In this document: one piece after another, positions 33,407-44,800 of the stretch
How the letters are laid out: every line of letters starts with the position of its first letter
Position numbering within the stretch: position 1 is the stretch's first letter
Source: Mesostigma viride
Lineage: Eukaryota; Streptophyta; Mesostigmatophyceae; Mesostigmatales; Mesostigmataceae
DNA length: 64,000 nucleotides
Direction: 5' to 3'
Assembly: GCA_009746045.1 (NCBI GenBank)
Contig: RPFO01000329.1
Span: forward strand, 62,001 to 126,000
Notes under the pieces: model-generated
The model's database searches: none
Seen by the model: the letters and a program-made list of their open reading frames with translations, nothing else
Told to the model about the DNA's origin: nothing
Program-made: the position numbers and the translations under genes

Positions 33407-36400
33407 TCATTGTACACAGCAAGCTGCGCTTTGTCGTTTGGAGGGCGCGCAACTGGTGAACATGACCCTTCTCCCAGCCTCAGCAGCCATGACTGCCTGC
33501 TTGGACGCTGCTTGGGCAAAAAGGACATTAGGCGACGAAGCCAGCTTGTTCATTCCCGCCCCATTCCGCCCGTGAGCCTGGGATTTTGCATGCGCCTTGG
33601 CGCGGTCCACCTGGATGACCTCGGTGACAAGCAGAGCCATCTGCTTGAGCACGTCCAGCTCATCATCGGTCAGCTTCTTGGGCCGGTCGTCCAGGATGCA
33701 CAGCGTGCCCACCTTGCAGCCCTCACGCGCCACCAGCGGCACGCCAGCATAAAAACGCAGACGCAGAGACCCCGTCACCATCGGGTTGGCGGCAAAGCGT
33801 GGGTCGGCCGTGGTGTCAGGAATCTGTTTGGGGGGGGGGGGGGGGGGGGGGGGGGAGGAGGGGGGAATTGGGAATTCGTAACACGCAGGAACGGTGGGAA
33901 GATTGCCATTGAGCCCATGAATAGGTGTGCACCCTTAAACACAAGTTCTGGTGGTCTATTAGATAGGGGCAGCCAACTGTAGGAGACACAGAATAAGAAT
34001 ACAATGAATGATAAGAATACAATGAATGATCCTATCTTGCATACGGCTACCTTATCTTGTGTAAGCCTAGCAGCTGCCATTCCGACCATCACCCTTCCAT
34101 AAGCCCCACCATGGATCATGAACCCTAGGCGCTGACATCCCCAGAATCTTCTTCCTCCGAAATCACCAGGGATCGTCAGCCGCCAGCCTAGCGGCTGCCA
34201 CCCCTATGCACCTTCCACCCGCGTGTAAGGGGTTAAGTCAATGCGACCCTGGGTTTGACCCCTGGTAGGAACATACTTTTGCATAACCGCAGTGGAAAGT
34301 AGCTTATACAGGCGCATAAACAGCTTCGATACTGTGTACTGGGTCGGAGTTTCCAGGGTCTTAACGTGGGTGTAGTAGGAGTGTAGTCTTGGCCTAAACA
34401 ACTCAAAAGTGATTACCGGCCACCAGGACGACGCCATTAGGGACCACGGTGCGATTAGGTGTTAGGTTTGTCGATGTGCCAATCTCTACATCCTTGCTCT
34501 ACATCTGGCATCCGTAAGATATATACATAACACAAACATACACGCACATACACGCTTATTCGTGTGCCTTGTACCTCCTGAAGGTTTCAGTCTAGAGCAA
34601 AAGCATCGCAAGTTCTATTCTTATCAAGCTGGTGTAGAAGCTACTCAAATTGCGTGATTTGGAGACCACCAAATAGAGCAAAGATGATGTAGATTCGAGA
34701 CGCAAGATTTACAGTATGGCACGACTGCATTTCGGCATGGCTACTTTCATTGCGTTGCCTCACCTCAAGCACTTGGTCCTGCAAGATGGTGTGAGCACAG
34801 AAGGACTTGTCCCGTGACGTCTGCAGGCACCCAACGTTGCCCCCGACCGACTTAAACCACTGCCGGTCAGCCTCCACCAGCGACACGAGTGCGAACGAGA
34901 CTTTGAAGGTGTTCATGCACATGGACGTGATGTTGTCGTACCTGCACGCAAACGTCACCAAGCAAAATAAATGCACATCCACGTTCAACACCTACAAAAC
35001 CATACACAAGCGTGCACTTCAGCATGCTCAGCCACCTTGCAAATGAGCCCACCCCCCAGTGGCCATACTGGCTTCTCTACCTATCCCTATAAATCAGAAT
35101 ACTGGCTTCTCTACCTGTCCCTATAAATCAGAATACTGGCTTCTCTACCTATCCCTATAAATCAGAATACTGGCTTCTCTACCTATCCCTCCCCCCGTCG
35201 GTGGTGCCACGCGCTAGTGCCTCGTTCCAGCCCCGGTCAATATGAATTCATCACTATAGAGCGCATGCTCACACTCTTATTGCAGGCTGGGCCCATGCAT
35301 GAAAGCAACACTCCAAGCAGTCCCCGCAGGTCCCGCAATGTACTGTCAACAATACACTGTCAACAATATACTATCCACAATATACTGTGCACAGCAACAC
35401 CACACTTTCACCGCAAATGTGGCCACATTGCATGGAAGCCATCATGGAAGCCATCATGGAAGCCATCATGGAAGCCATCATGGAAGCCATCATGGAAGCC
35501 ATCATGGAAGCCATCATCCGCCAGCCCACTCACCGCGGGTCACGGCCCGTGTCGAGGATGCGCAGGTCATGCAGCGCTGCCAGCCGTCGCTCCTCGCTGC
35601 TAGTCCTGTCGGCCGCCACCCACTTGCTCTCGTGCCGCAGCAGCATGGCGCTGATGCGGGTGCGAGCATACGCCGGTGAGAAGGGCCACTGCAGCCAGTC
35701 GGCCACCTCTGGGTGCTCCCGCCCCTTGAACCCATCCTCGCACGCGATCATGCACACCATGCCCGGGTACTCGCCCCGCAGGCTGTCGAACAGCTCGATC
35801 CCGCTGAGGCAGCCAGCCCCCTCCAGGGTCTTCCCCAGAACCAGCAGGGGCGGCCGCTTCTTGGCAACAAGCTGCGAGGGGGCGGTGACGGAAGCAAGGA
35901 TTGCAATGGCGCAGCGAGATAGGTGAGGGCATAGCCTGGCACGCTCGTTGTGCCAGATGGTGGCAGTTTCGGATCAGCATTGTAGTGGATGGAGTTAGAT
36001 GAGATGCTTAGGCTGACACACGGATTTCCGGCCTGCGCGCCGCGTATTGCCTACCGCGGCTGAGCGGGACACCTCAGTACAGTACGGCAGGGTGTACGGT
36101 ACTGAGGTGTCATGTGGACCGATGTGCGGTTAGTGCCAGACTGTGCCTAGACTCCAGCTCGACCCGCCAGACCCGGGTTATCCGGTTCTGGACGGGCCGA
36201 GTGTAGTTGATGCTAGTGACGTGGTCGCATGGCATTGCAGTGTACAGTTGTCCACTGGTGAGGTGCTGCAGGTAGCACCGCCATAGGCATATAGGCGTAG
36301 CACTGGGGAGTGCCGCAGCACCCGAGTTTGCCCAGACGTTCCATTCTGAGCCCTCAGCTTCCATTGCTCTCTCATTGTATTATTACTAATACAATCATCA

Positions 36401-39384
36401 TTCGCCGTCATCATCGCCGTCATCATCACCGTCTAGGTCATCTAGTCGCTCCACACGTAAGCCAGCCATAATTTCAATGCACAAGGATACACATTTCCAT
36501 CACCATTCATCTTCATCATCCTGAACGACTCGAAAACGCGGAAAAGATAACGGCAGGCTCGAGCTACCATGGTCCGGATTCTCCCGATTTCTGGCCTGCG
36601 CTGGTTGTCTCTTTGATCATTCGCTCTCAGCATCAGCAGTTGTTCGTCGTCCCTAGTCTCCATCCAACTTGGACTGAAAAGTTCGTTATTTTTTTCGACA
36701 AGCAAAAAAAAATATGGCTTCCAACAACGGCAACAACGGCAACAACAACAAGGGGAAGGCGCCCGCCAGGCGCACCTCACCCCGACTTTCGCCGGAGGGC
36801 ACGCCCTCCACCAACGATCCAACTGATGGTTGCGGTGGCGGATGGTAGCAGTGGCGGATGGTGGCGGTGGCGGATGGTAGCAGTGGTGGATGGCTGCTTT
36901 CTAGAGTGAGGGGGGCGGGCCATGCTTGATACTCGTGATGTAGAATGAGGACGCAACCTACTCAAGTCTCGCTAGAGCCTAAATGGCGCGCTGAGTAGTA
37001 ACACAACAAACATCATGGTGCCATCTATAGGCAAAATCTATGCAAACCGCCGACCACTGAATTTGGACCAGCCCACCTCCTGCATCCGCCCCTCCACTCA
37101 CCCCTCCAACCACAACCCTGCTCCCTCAACCTCGCAATGCCAGCCCATACCTACATGGGCCATATCATTTGTTACCCGCCACACAATAGAGTGCTCCACG
37201 CGATCACCTCCCCACAGCAGCTGCCATGACTGTAATCAGCTTGCAGCAAGCCCATACCTGGCGGAGGTCGGCCACCGACTCGGCGAAATACGGCCGGATG
37301 CGGGGATCCGCCTGCGCGCCCTCTCGCACGCACTCGCGTACGGCCGGGTCTGTGACAAACGCCACCAGAAGGAGAGAGGCGTCGTCCTCGTAGGAGAGCC
37401 GAAGGGTGCGGTCCACCGGCGACCAATGCTCCACGCGTGAAGCCCTGCTCGACTCCTCCGCCCTGCTCGACCCCTCCTCCCGAACCATCCCCTCCACCTC
37501 CGCCACTGAGAGCCAGGTGCCTTTTGGCACATGCCCCGGGGCATCGTCGTCCTCCCCAAGCCAGCAGCTGTACTGCTCCCTGGCAGCTGTCACTTGCAAC
37601 CGGGGGGGTGCCTCCGTTCCTGGCATCCGCCACCGGGGGGTCCCCTTTTTCAACGCCCGCTCGTTGCCCGCCTCCACCATGGCATCCACCTCAGCGTCGG
37701 ATCGGTTCGGGTCGTGGTGGAAGAGCGCCACCTGTCGCACCTGCGGGGTGGCCACCGTAGGGGATTGTGAGGGGGCAGAGGTGGATGGGTACATCGAAGG
37801 TCAAACAAGATGCCATCGACCCACGTGGCATCAACCCATGCGCTCTAATGCATGGGGCCCATGCCTAGTCCAGCCTATTCTACTCAAAAGCAAATCAACC
37901 TCCCTCTTCCCTATCATACCCACCAGCATCAAGTACCCACCTCCCCACCTCTCGCTCTCTCCCAGCATGCCATGGCTAAGCACTGAGAGGCGCTGAGTCG
38001 TCGCGCTCACCTGCGCGTGCGTCGCCATGTCGACCACGTACTCTAGCGTAGAGTGACCCCACCCGACCTTCTGGGGGTACTCGCACGCGGTGTACTGGCA
38101 GTCGTGGATGAGCAGGTCCGCGCCGCGCATGAACGCGCAGTGACGGTCGTCAGCACTTGATGGGGCTGAACACACGGGCACATGCAAGGGCATGGGATGG
38201 GATAGGCCGGGACCCAATTACTGCGTATTTTGTGGCCCCAAAGCGTGGTAAGAAAGGACAATATTCCCACGAAATTAAACAGGCCTGTGTGGGTGTTCCT
38301 TCCAGGATAGCAGGCGTGCCATTTTGCACATGGCGTGCCACGTCATTGGGTGCTCTATGTTGATTAATTAATCACAATGCAAGCCGGGATGGAAATACCT
38401 ACCTCATGCCCTGCACACCACACTCATACTGACATACAATAGGAGAAATGTCAGAGACAGGGCAGCGTAAGGGAGGCCGGTGTGCTGCAGGCATTCGCCC
38501 TAGGCTCACCAGGGCGGCCGCCATCTGCCAGGGTGCGACAGTGGGGCTCGTGGTCTGTGCAGTAGACGACGGTGGCGCCATCTGCGGCGATACGATATCC
38601 CAGGGTGATCGCAGGGTGGTTCATGTACAGGGTCGTGATGGTGATGTCGCCGATGCTGAACGTCTCCTCGGACAGGTCGTGGAACTGCATGCGCAATGCA
38701 AGCATTACAGTGGCAGCAGCACCGTACACGACATTACTAATTGTCTATGTCGGGATCCGGCTTATACGTTATATATTTATGAATATCACATACAGAGAGA
38801 AAAATGGTGGCGGGAGAGAAAAGGCGATCCCAGAGGAGGATTATATCCACCGGATTCCTGCGGCTACTGCGGCTCAGCTACCTGCAGCCTTGGTTAGGGT
38901 CTGATAGATGCAGCGTTCGTTAGTAGAGCCGGCGCCACCTGCAGGCCAGTGGCCGAAATATGGCTAACGACTAAAGCAACCAGCATATGTAAGTATATAC
39001 CTCGACAACCGAAGCGAACGCCTCCATCGAGATGGGAAAATAGGTATATTGCATCTGGCCGCAGAGTGCATCCCGCAAGCCTGCCGAAAGTCCGTGGGGA
39101 CCGTAAATCTGGACGTTGTTTCCCGGAATGAACAACGGCGTGAAGAAAGGAAGCCCTTGAATGTGGTCCCAATGCGTGTGGGTAATGAGAATGTGTGCAT
39201 TCACTGGCTTTCGCTGGCGTGCCAATTGCATTCCTAGTCCGTGGGCACCCGTGCCACAGTCGAGGATGAGCTGCGTGCCGCTATTTGTCGTTATCTGAAC
39301 GCAACTGGTGTGTCCGCCGCACCTGACCGTTTCTTTCCCCGCTTTAGAAATGGAGCCGCGGGTGCCCCAAAATTGGACCTTCAT
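33407..39384 (-). CDS. Metallo-beta-lactamase / degenerate receiver / GAF fusion protein, seven exons
   Basis: Exons on the minus strand: 39384-39001, 38684-38510, 38165-38011, 37740-37258, 35871-35534, 34941-34764 and 33823-33407. All are GT-AG, phases agree, and the product is 709 residues. Residues 1-260 are an MBL-fold hydrolase: start MKVQFWGTRGS, metal site HTHWDH at 69-74, TDHEPH, HDCQYT, GWGHST and FHHDPNRSD. Residues about 355-480 resemble a response-regulator receiver. However, the phospho-acceptor position reads LLVLGKTLEG (Gly412 where Asp is expected), and the usual KPF is WPF at 461-463, so phosphorylation is unlikely. Residues about 490-655 are a GAF domain introduced by SEERRLAALHDLRILDT, with VSLVEADRQWFKS, SFCAHTIL, DTTADPRFAANPMVTG, RFYAGVPL and VGTLCILD. 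This linker and GAF type is that of bacterial sensor kinases and cyclases. Substrate and ligand are unknown. Polypyrimidine tracts include a pure C-run before the last exon. Confidence 0.88.
35053..35190. repeat. Minisatellite, ~34-base unit, four copies
   Basis: Units start ACTGGCTTCTCTACC and end ATAAATCAGAAT. Located in intron 5 of the MBL-GAF gene. Confidence 0.8.
35428..35517. repeat. Minisatellite (CATGGAAGCCAT)7
   Basis: Seven perfect 12-base units immediately intronic to exon 5 of the MBL-GAF gene, starting 17 bases from its donor. Confidence 0.9.
36437..36618 (-). mobile_element. LINE family C 3'-end fragment
   Basis: Matches 32-213 and 61578-61785. It lies in intron 4 of the MBL-GAF gene. 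At its left end is a run of GTCATCATC-type trinucleotide-like repeats (36405-36436), which in minus orientation is the microsatellite tail of the LINE. Confidence 0.6.
36713..36848 (+). other. Short Asn/Gly-rich reading frame of unknown origin
   Basis: ATG at 36713 is followed by 44 codons beginning MASNNGNNGNNNKGKAPARR and ending DGCGGGW before TAG. An A-run precedes the ATG and GGTGGCGGAT repeats follow it. It could be the 5' end of an element's ORF1; nothing supports expression. Confidence 0.25.
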
Positions 39385-40179
39385 AGATGACTCTGTATTC
39401 AGTAGACAGCAGCAAGGATGCGATTTTCTTGCGACACGTCTTGCACTCTTGCTGCACGACGGAAATTGCAACCAGGCTACTTTTCGCTTTGGCGTGCGGC
39501 CATGGTGAGTTGTGAAGGGCGGAGGTTTGCGAAGGCATATCACTGCCAGTCCACGGTCATTGCAAAAATCCTGTCAATCAGGGCATATCAAATAAAGCGG
39601 TTTCCTGAATTCTGCGAGAAGTGCACAGGAACTCTCGGTTTGATACATACGACATTCATCCGATCATGAGATATTCGCAAGCTACTTCCACTCTGCTCAT
39701 TCTGCTGCCCATGTCAGTCAGTCAGTCAGTTCATCAGTCAGTTGTATCCACTACATGTAGCTATACGGACAAGCCGTTTATATGTGATGAGATATGCTTT
39801 CACTGAACAAAACAGCAGCTTGGATACTATGTCAACTCGGACGTTTGGAATGCATTTTGCACGTGACCACCTTGATTTGCTGAATGCTGGATAGGGATAT
39901 TAACTAGAGAACCTTCTCCTATGCAGGCTACGTGTTGACTTTTCCATAGCAAGATCCACCAAGCAAGATTCACCAGGGAAGTTCCCTTTACCCCAAACCT
40001 CACGTTGTGCGTTTGTCGGACGGATGTCAGCAACGAAGCGCGCACGGTCACGTGAATGCGGCGACGGGCCGGATACCCGGAATTCTGCGTCGATTTTCTG
40101 ATCCGTTCTGTGTCGAGTGTCGACATTGTGCAAGACTGTGATCGAAGTTTGCCAAAGTGCGTGTGGCCATGTGCTTTAA
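39385..40179. other. Upstream region of the MBL-GAF gene
   Basis: No coding exon recognised, although the frame continues upstream of the chosen ATG. The promoter should be here; a (TCAG)n run at 39715-39740 is the only repeat. Confidence 0.4.
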
Positions 40180-40660
40180 ATTAAATTAAATTATAACATG
40201 CCTCCGTTGGGAGATCATGTAGCACATATTCCTTCATTTCCTTGATGGCTGCCGGCCGGTGGAGTGGGGAGAGCCGCGTAATCTAACTAACCTAACTCTA
40301 GTCTATCTAGTCTAGAAAAATCCTAACTACCCTACTCATCAAAACGCGTCCCCCCAAGAGGAGGCTCGTCTTGGGGGGCCGGACTAGCCGGCAGTAGGTG
40401 GCTTGCCCACAGGGTCGGGCGTGTGAGCCGCCTTGACAATCTTCTGCCACCGCGTCTTGTTCTGCATGGCAGTCCAAAGAAGGGAGAGAGAGTGGATGCG
40501 GTATTCAAACTGGGCTGGGACCAGCAGGTAATCCAGCAACATCTGGACGTAGTTCGTGGCATGTTTCCCTACCCTTTTGGGAATGCCCTTGGGGCCAAAC
40601 CAGGTCAGAATGTGCCGCCCTGGCTGGCCAAGCCTGGCTGGCCAAGCCATGTGCTATCTC
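40180..40660 (-). mobile_element. LINE family B, 5'-truncated copy
   Basis: Longest copy of family B. The minus strand encodes WFGPKGIPKRVGKHATNYVQ, LLVPAQFEYRIHSLSLLWTA and RWQKIVKAAHTPDPVGKPP. It then has the family 3' end (ATGTGCTACATGATCTCCC, AACGGAGGCATGTTATAAT) and TTTAA repeats at 40180-40195. Confidence 0.65.
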
Positions 40661-41831
40661 GTGTCTTTCTACAAGTCTTTACATATTCGCTGCTTGCTGC
40701 TGAAAATAATGGCAGGCTTGAGCTTCTTATTATCTGGGTCGTCGCGTTTCGACGTTAGGACGTACTGAGTATGGTGGTTGTCTCTTCGTGTCCTGAAGGA
40801 TCGCCCGCTACCCATGAACTAAGTAAGCTTCAAAGAATGAAGCAAGCTAAGGCGGGCTTTTGATCTTGGGTTCTACGTATAATATCAGCAAGGGAGGCAA
40901 CCTTCATGGGATTTCTTTCTAAGGAGTAAGGGAAGCGACCCCATGCTTCTTGCAAACAAAGTTTTGTGGACAAGTCGTACTTAACTCCTGCCAATCTCGG
41001 CTGTGCCAGAACTGATGCACCGGTCAGGCATTGTCCAAATTAGCGCTCATGAGGACCCAGCAACAAATTTAACAGTCCAGCTAGCTAGGCCGTCAGCCGA
41101 TGAAATAATTAGCGCAGGCTTACAGGCGCATTGGCGCAGGCACGTAGGTAATGGGACTTTGAGTCAACTATCATTGCCTTCACTAGGCTTGCCTCGTTTC
41201 TCGGCCCGCCATGATCTAGTTCCAGTCAACCCGAGATCGGGAAGTCAGATCATGGCGAACTCAATGATGGAGTAGTGGCGGCACTGTTATCTATTGTTGA
41301 AACTTAGACATCATTAGCTCGCGCATATATCGCCTTGAGAAAGATAAAATGATACAAATTATCCTTGCTAGGCTTATCGACGAAACTAGTAGGTGTTGAA
41401 TTTCGTCAAAAGCATTGATTAAGTACTGCATCAACGCTTCTTCACATCAATCCGAGAGCTCCCCAAGCTCCCCATGCATCTGGACCGGCCGGGTGTAATT
41501 GATGCTTCGCACACGTATGATGAAGAAGGCCAAGGGGGCGCCTTCTTCAGCTCATGCGCGTACATTTCACCCATCAGGGCACGTTGACAACGGATGCCAC
41601 ATGCATGGTCATGGTGTGCTCATAACGATGATCAGCCATGATGGTGGTGTTTAGGGCACATCCAGATGTGTGCATGCACTCCAGAAGTGAATGCATGAAT
41701 TGGCGGCGCAGGTTTGACTCGCTGACACAAAGATGAAAGATCCCACATTTCGGGCAGAGCTATGGTATGCTGGTCAATCACGCGCTGAGGGTAGTCAACG
41801 CTGGTCATCCTAGCTGCAGACGTGTAAAAAT
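40661..41831. other. No gene recognised
   Basis: Unique-looking sequence downstream of ELP4. No supported exon on either strand. Confidence 0.4.
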
Positions 41832-41836
41832 TTACA
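41832..41836 (-). promoter_or_regulatory. TGTAA polyadenylation signal of ELP4
   Basis: On the minus strand TGTAA lies about 34 bases past the ELP4 stop codon, a common distance in green algae. Confidence 0.6.
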
Positions 41837-41869
41837 GCCCAAAAAAGACCGGACCACATAGGGCATGGC

Positions 41870-44800
41870 TTAGAATTCCAACTTGGATGACTTGGTGGGC
41901 ACTGGGGAGCACAAAAGCTGCGCTATCCCCTCGCTGGGTGCCTCGTCCAAATCTTCTGGTCCTAGATGGAGAGGCTCCAACCGCAGGTGGCGGTGAGACT
42001 GGTGAATCACGTAGGTGGAACCCTCGGGCCTGCCGAGCGGGACCTGAAAGAAAAAGTCCAATCATCATTCAACAACAAGCATGCACATACCACAGGGTGT
42101 CGAGTGAGCAAGGCCATATAAGAAAGAGTTTGGAAAAAGTTCTCCACATCAGAGCCACTAATCCCGTCTGCATATGATTTCTTGAATGATGTAACCAATA
42201 CAAGCGTTATAGGATGAGACGCAACATAGACCATCAGCAATCATCTTTGGAAAATGGCAGCATTGCCACCATGCCCAAGCAACGAGTCCAAATGCCGAAT
42301 TACAAACAATTTGCAAGATTCAGGACACAGACATCGAAGGGCACGCTCGATCTTTGGGCCACTACTACAGTACGACCCTATGATACGAACCTGTGATTCC
42401 ACCCTTACCTAACTGGTAACTGGAATCCAACCCCTGATATACAGCCTATGGTCAACCACTTGATATGATATACATAGTGTTGCCTTGCGAAGCGGTACCA
42501 TACACAAAGGGGCAACCAAGTGGCCATCACACAGAGAGAGAAACTTGCACACATGAGAGCTGCCAGCGCAGCAGGGACTTGAGCTGCTAGTGTATGAGTT
42601 CCACTCTTCAATATCGTGGATCGGGGTAGCAGTGGTCCGAGCTTGGTGGAAAGCTACGGCACAATCTCGTCCACAGACAGCGGCAACGCCCATCTATCCT
42701 TTCACCTCGGCAAATTACCTGCCATACTCGAAGCCACCTTCCTCCTAACATTATCTCCCACTCGAAGGTGGGGAAGGAGAAATTGTAATGACCAATTCAC
42801 GCCTTAAATTAAACACGCAGCCCCCCCCCCCCCCCCCCCCCCCCGACACCCTGCTGCTCTCCCTCGCGAGCGTTTGTAACATAGGACCCGTAGTACGGCG
42901 GGACAACAACATTCCCAGGTAAATCATTCCCCACCGCATGGAGGCAGAGTTCCGAGCCAACCTCCTACCATATAAATGAGACAAAGAGCGCAGGCCTGGA
43001 ATCTGCCTGGAATCTGGAAGATTCTATACTATATAGCTGCCGCTATTGGAGGCCACCACGTCCTGTAGGTGGTGGGGTCAAATGTGGTAGTTGAAACAAA
43101 CCAAACTACGCACTGTATAGGCAGCTGCAGCTCAATTAGGCAACGACTCCTCAATACAGGGTAGGTTGCATAACCATATTATAACAGCGCGTTATGCACA
43201 CTGCACTTGTATAGCTACAGGCCAGCGAGACAGGCACTTCCAGGCATCTGACTTCTAGACATGAAGACTCCCCATAGGCATTGTCAGCATCAACTTCATG
43301 TGGCCGCATCGGGCGGCAGGACATGTGCTTTACCCAAACACTCTAAAAAACGAAGTTGACAGTTATACTAGCTCCAAAGGGGCAGCCTGCACGGCACTAT
43401 CCAAGATACATTAGGTGATGATGCTGCTGCGAGAGAAGCAGCATAAAACAGACTGTGCAACAAGCAGAATCGCGGCCTCACCAGCGTGTTGGGCGCTGAC
43501 AGCTTCACCACCCTCAGCAGGCCGGTCGCCGTGTTGTGTGCACCAGAAAACATTCGACCGATGGCGGTCTCCGGGCCTGCATCCGTGCCACACCGTGTGT
43601 AAGGTGCACCCGTCAACCGTCGCCCAAACGGCAGACCAGCGAATAGTGGCCAGTGGAGGGCAGGGGTCGATGAAACGGGGGTAGGCCCCCCATCATCAGC
43701 AAGATGAGAAGAATGACAATCAAGCTTAGAACATGAAATGGCCATTCACTGCTGCCGATGTAGTGGCAACGTACGCCCCCAAGGCGCCGTCCCTGCAATA
43801 AGAAAAGAATTTTCGCTCAGAGTGAGACGGATTAGAGAACATCAGCCAGGCTACTGCCTCCCTTCATGCAAGCTTGGTGTGCAAGACTTGCAAACACAAT
43901 TGCACAACGCCACCAGGAAAAACCTTCCCCCTGACCAGTGCCCAGGGGGAACCGCGTATCCCAAGGCAAAGGGTGCGGAGGCACATTGGGCCAGCCCTTG
44001 TGACTCCCCCGCCCGAAAAAACAAAGGGGAGTCAAACCGTTGGCAATCTTGCTCCGTGAGCTCATACAGGACATGAGCAAGCTGCTGCCTTGAACGTTTC
44101 CAGCATCCAACCAGAGGCGATCCCTGTGCATGCGTGTACACGTCTACACGGTACATAACTGGGCTGTGTACGACCGGGCGTTGACAAAATCCTAAAGCAC
44201 TCCGCTGCGCCATGCCATGCCATGCCAATCCCTTGCTTCCGTGACCCTCAGTACCAAAGAGGCAACCTCAATATGGCGACATGGCGACACGACGCTGAAT
44301 TGAGAAGTAAATTAAGACTTCAACTTGCTTCCGTCGAGCGTACCAGGGAGCGGCAGCGCTTGCAGCACGATATCTGCCAGGTGTTGGACTCTGGCGGCCG
44401 CGGAACGCGTGAACAGGTGCGTGGGCAACACGAGCATCGCCACCGCGCCGCTGGGGGAGCTGCCAGAATCGGCATCGATGGTGCCGGCGGGGCGGACAGG
44501 ATCAGCAGCGCCGGGCGCGGCAGGGTGGATGCCAGGGCGTGCGGCGGCCGTGCTGGACGACGCGCGCAGCAGGCCCCTCAGGGTGTGGATGGCCCGCACC
44601 AGGGATGCCTCCTGGGGCACGGGGGCCACATGGGCACCCCAGGGTACGATATGTCACGATGGTGTATGACATCGGATGTGGGAGGGTTGGATCAGACAAA
44701 GCAGCCGTTTGATGGCTGGTACCGCGCTACTCGTGATGGTGTTTGAGCGACTCGTGCAGCATGATGGGAGGCTAGCGCGGTGGACATGAGGCAAGGCCAT

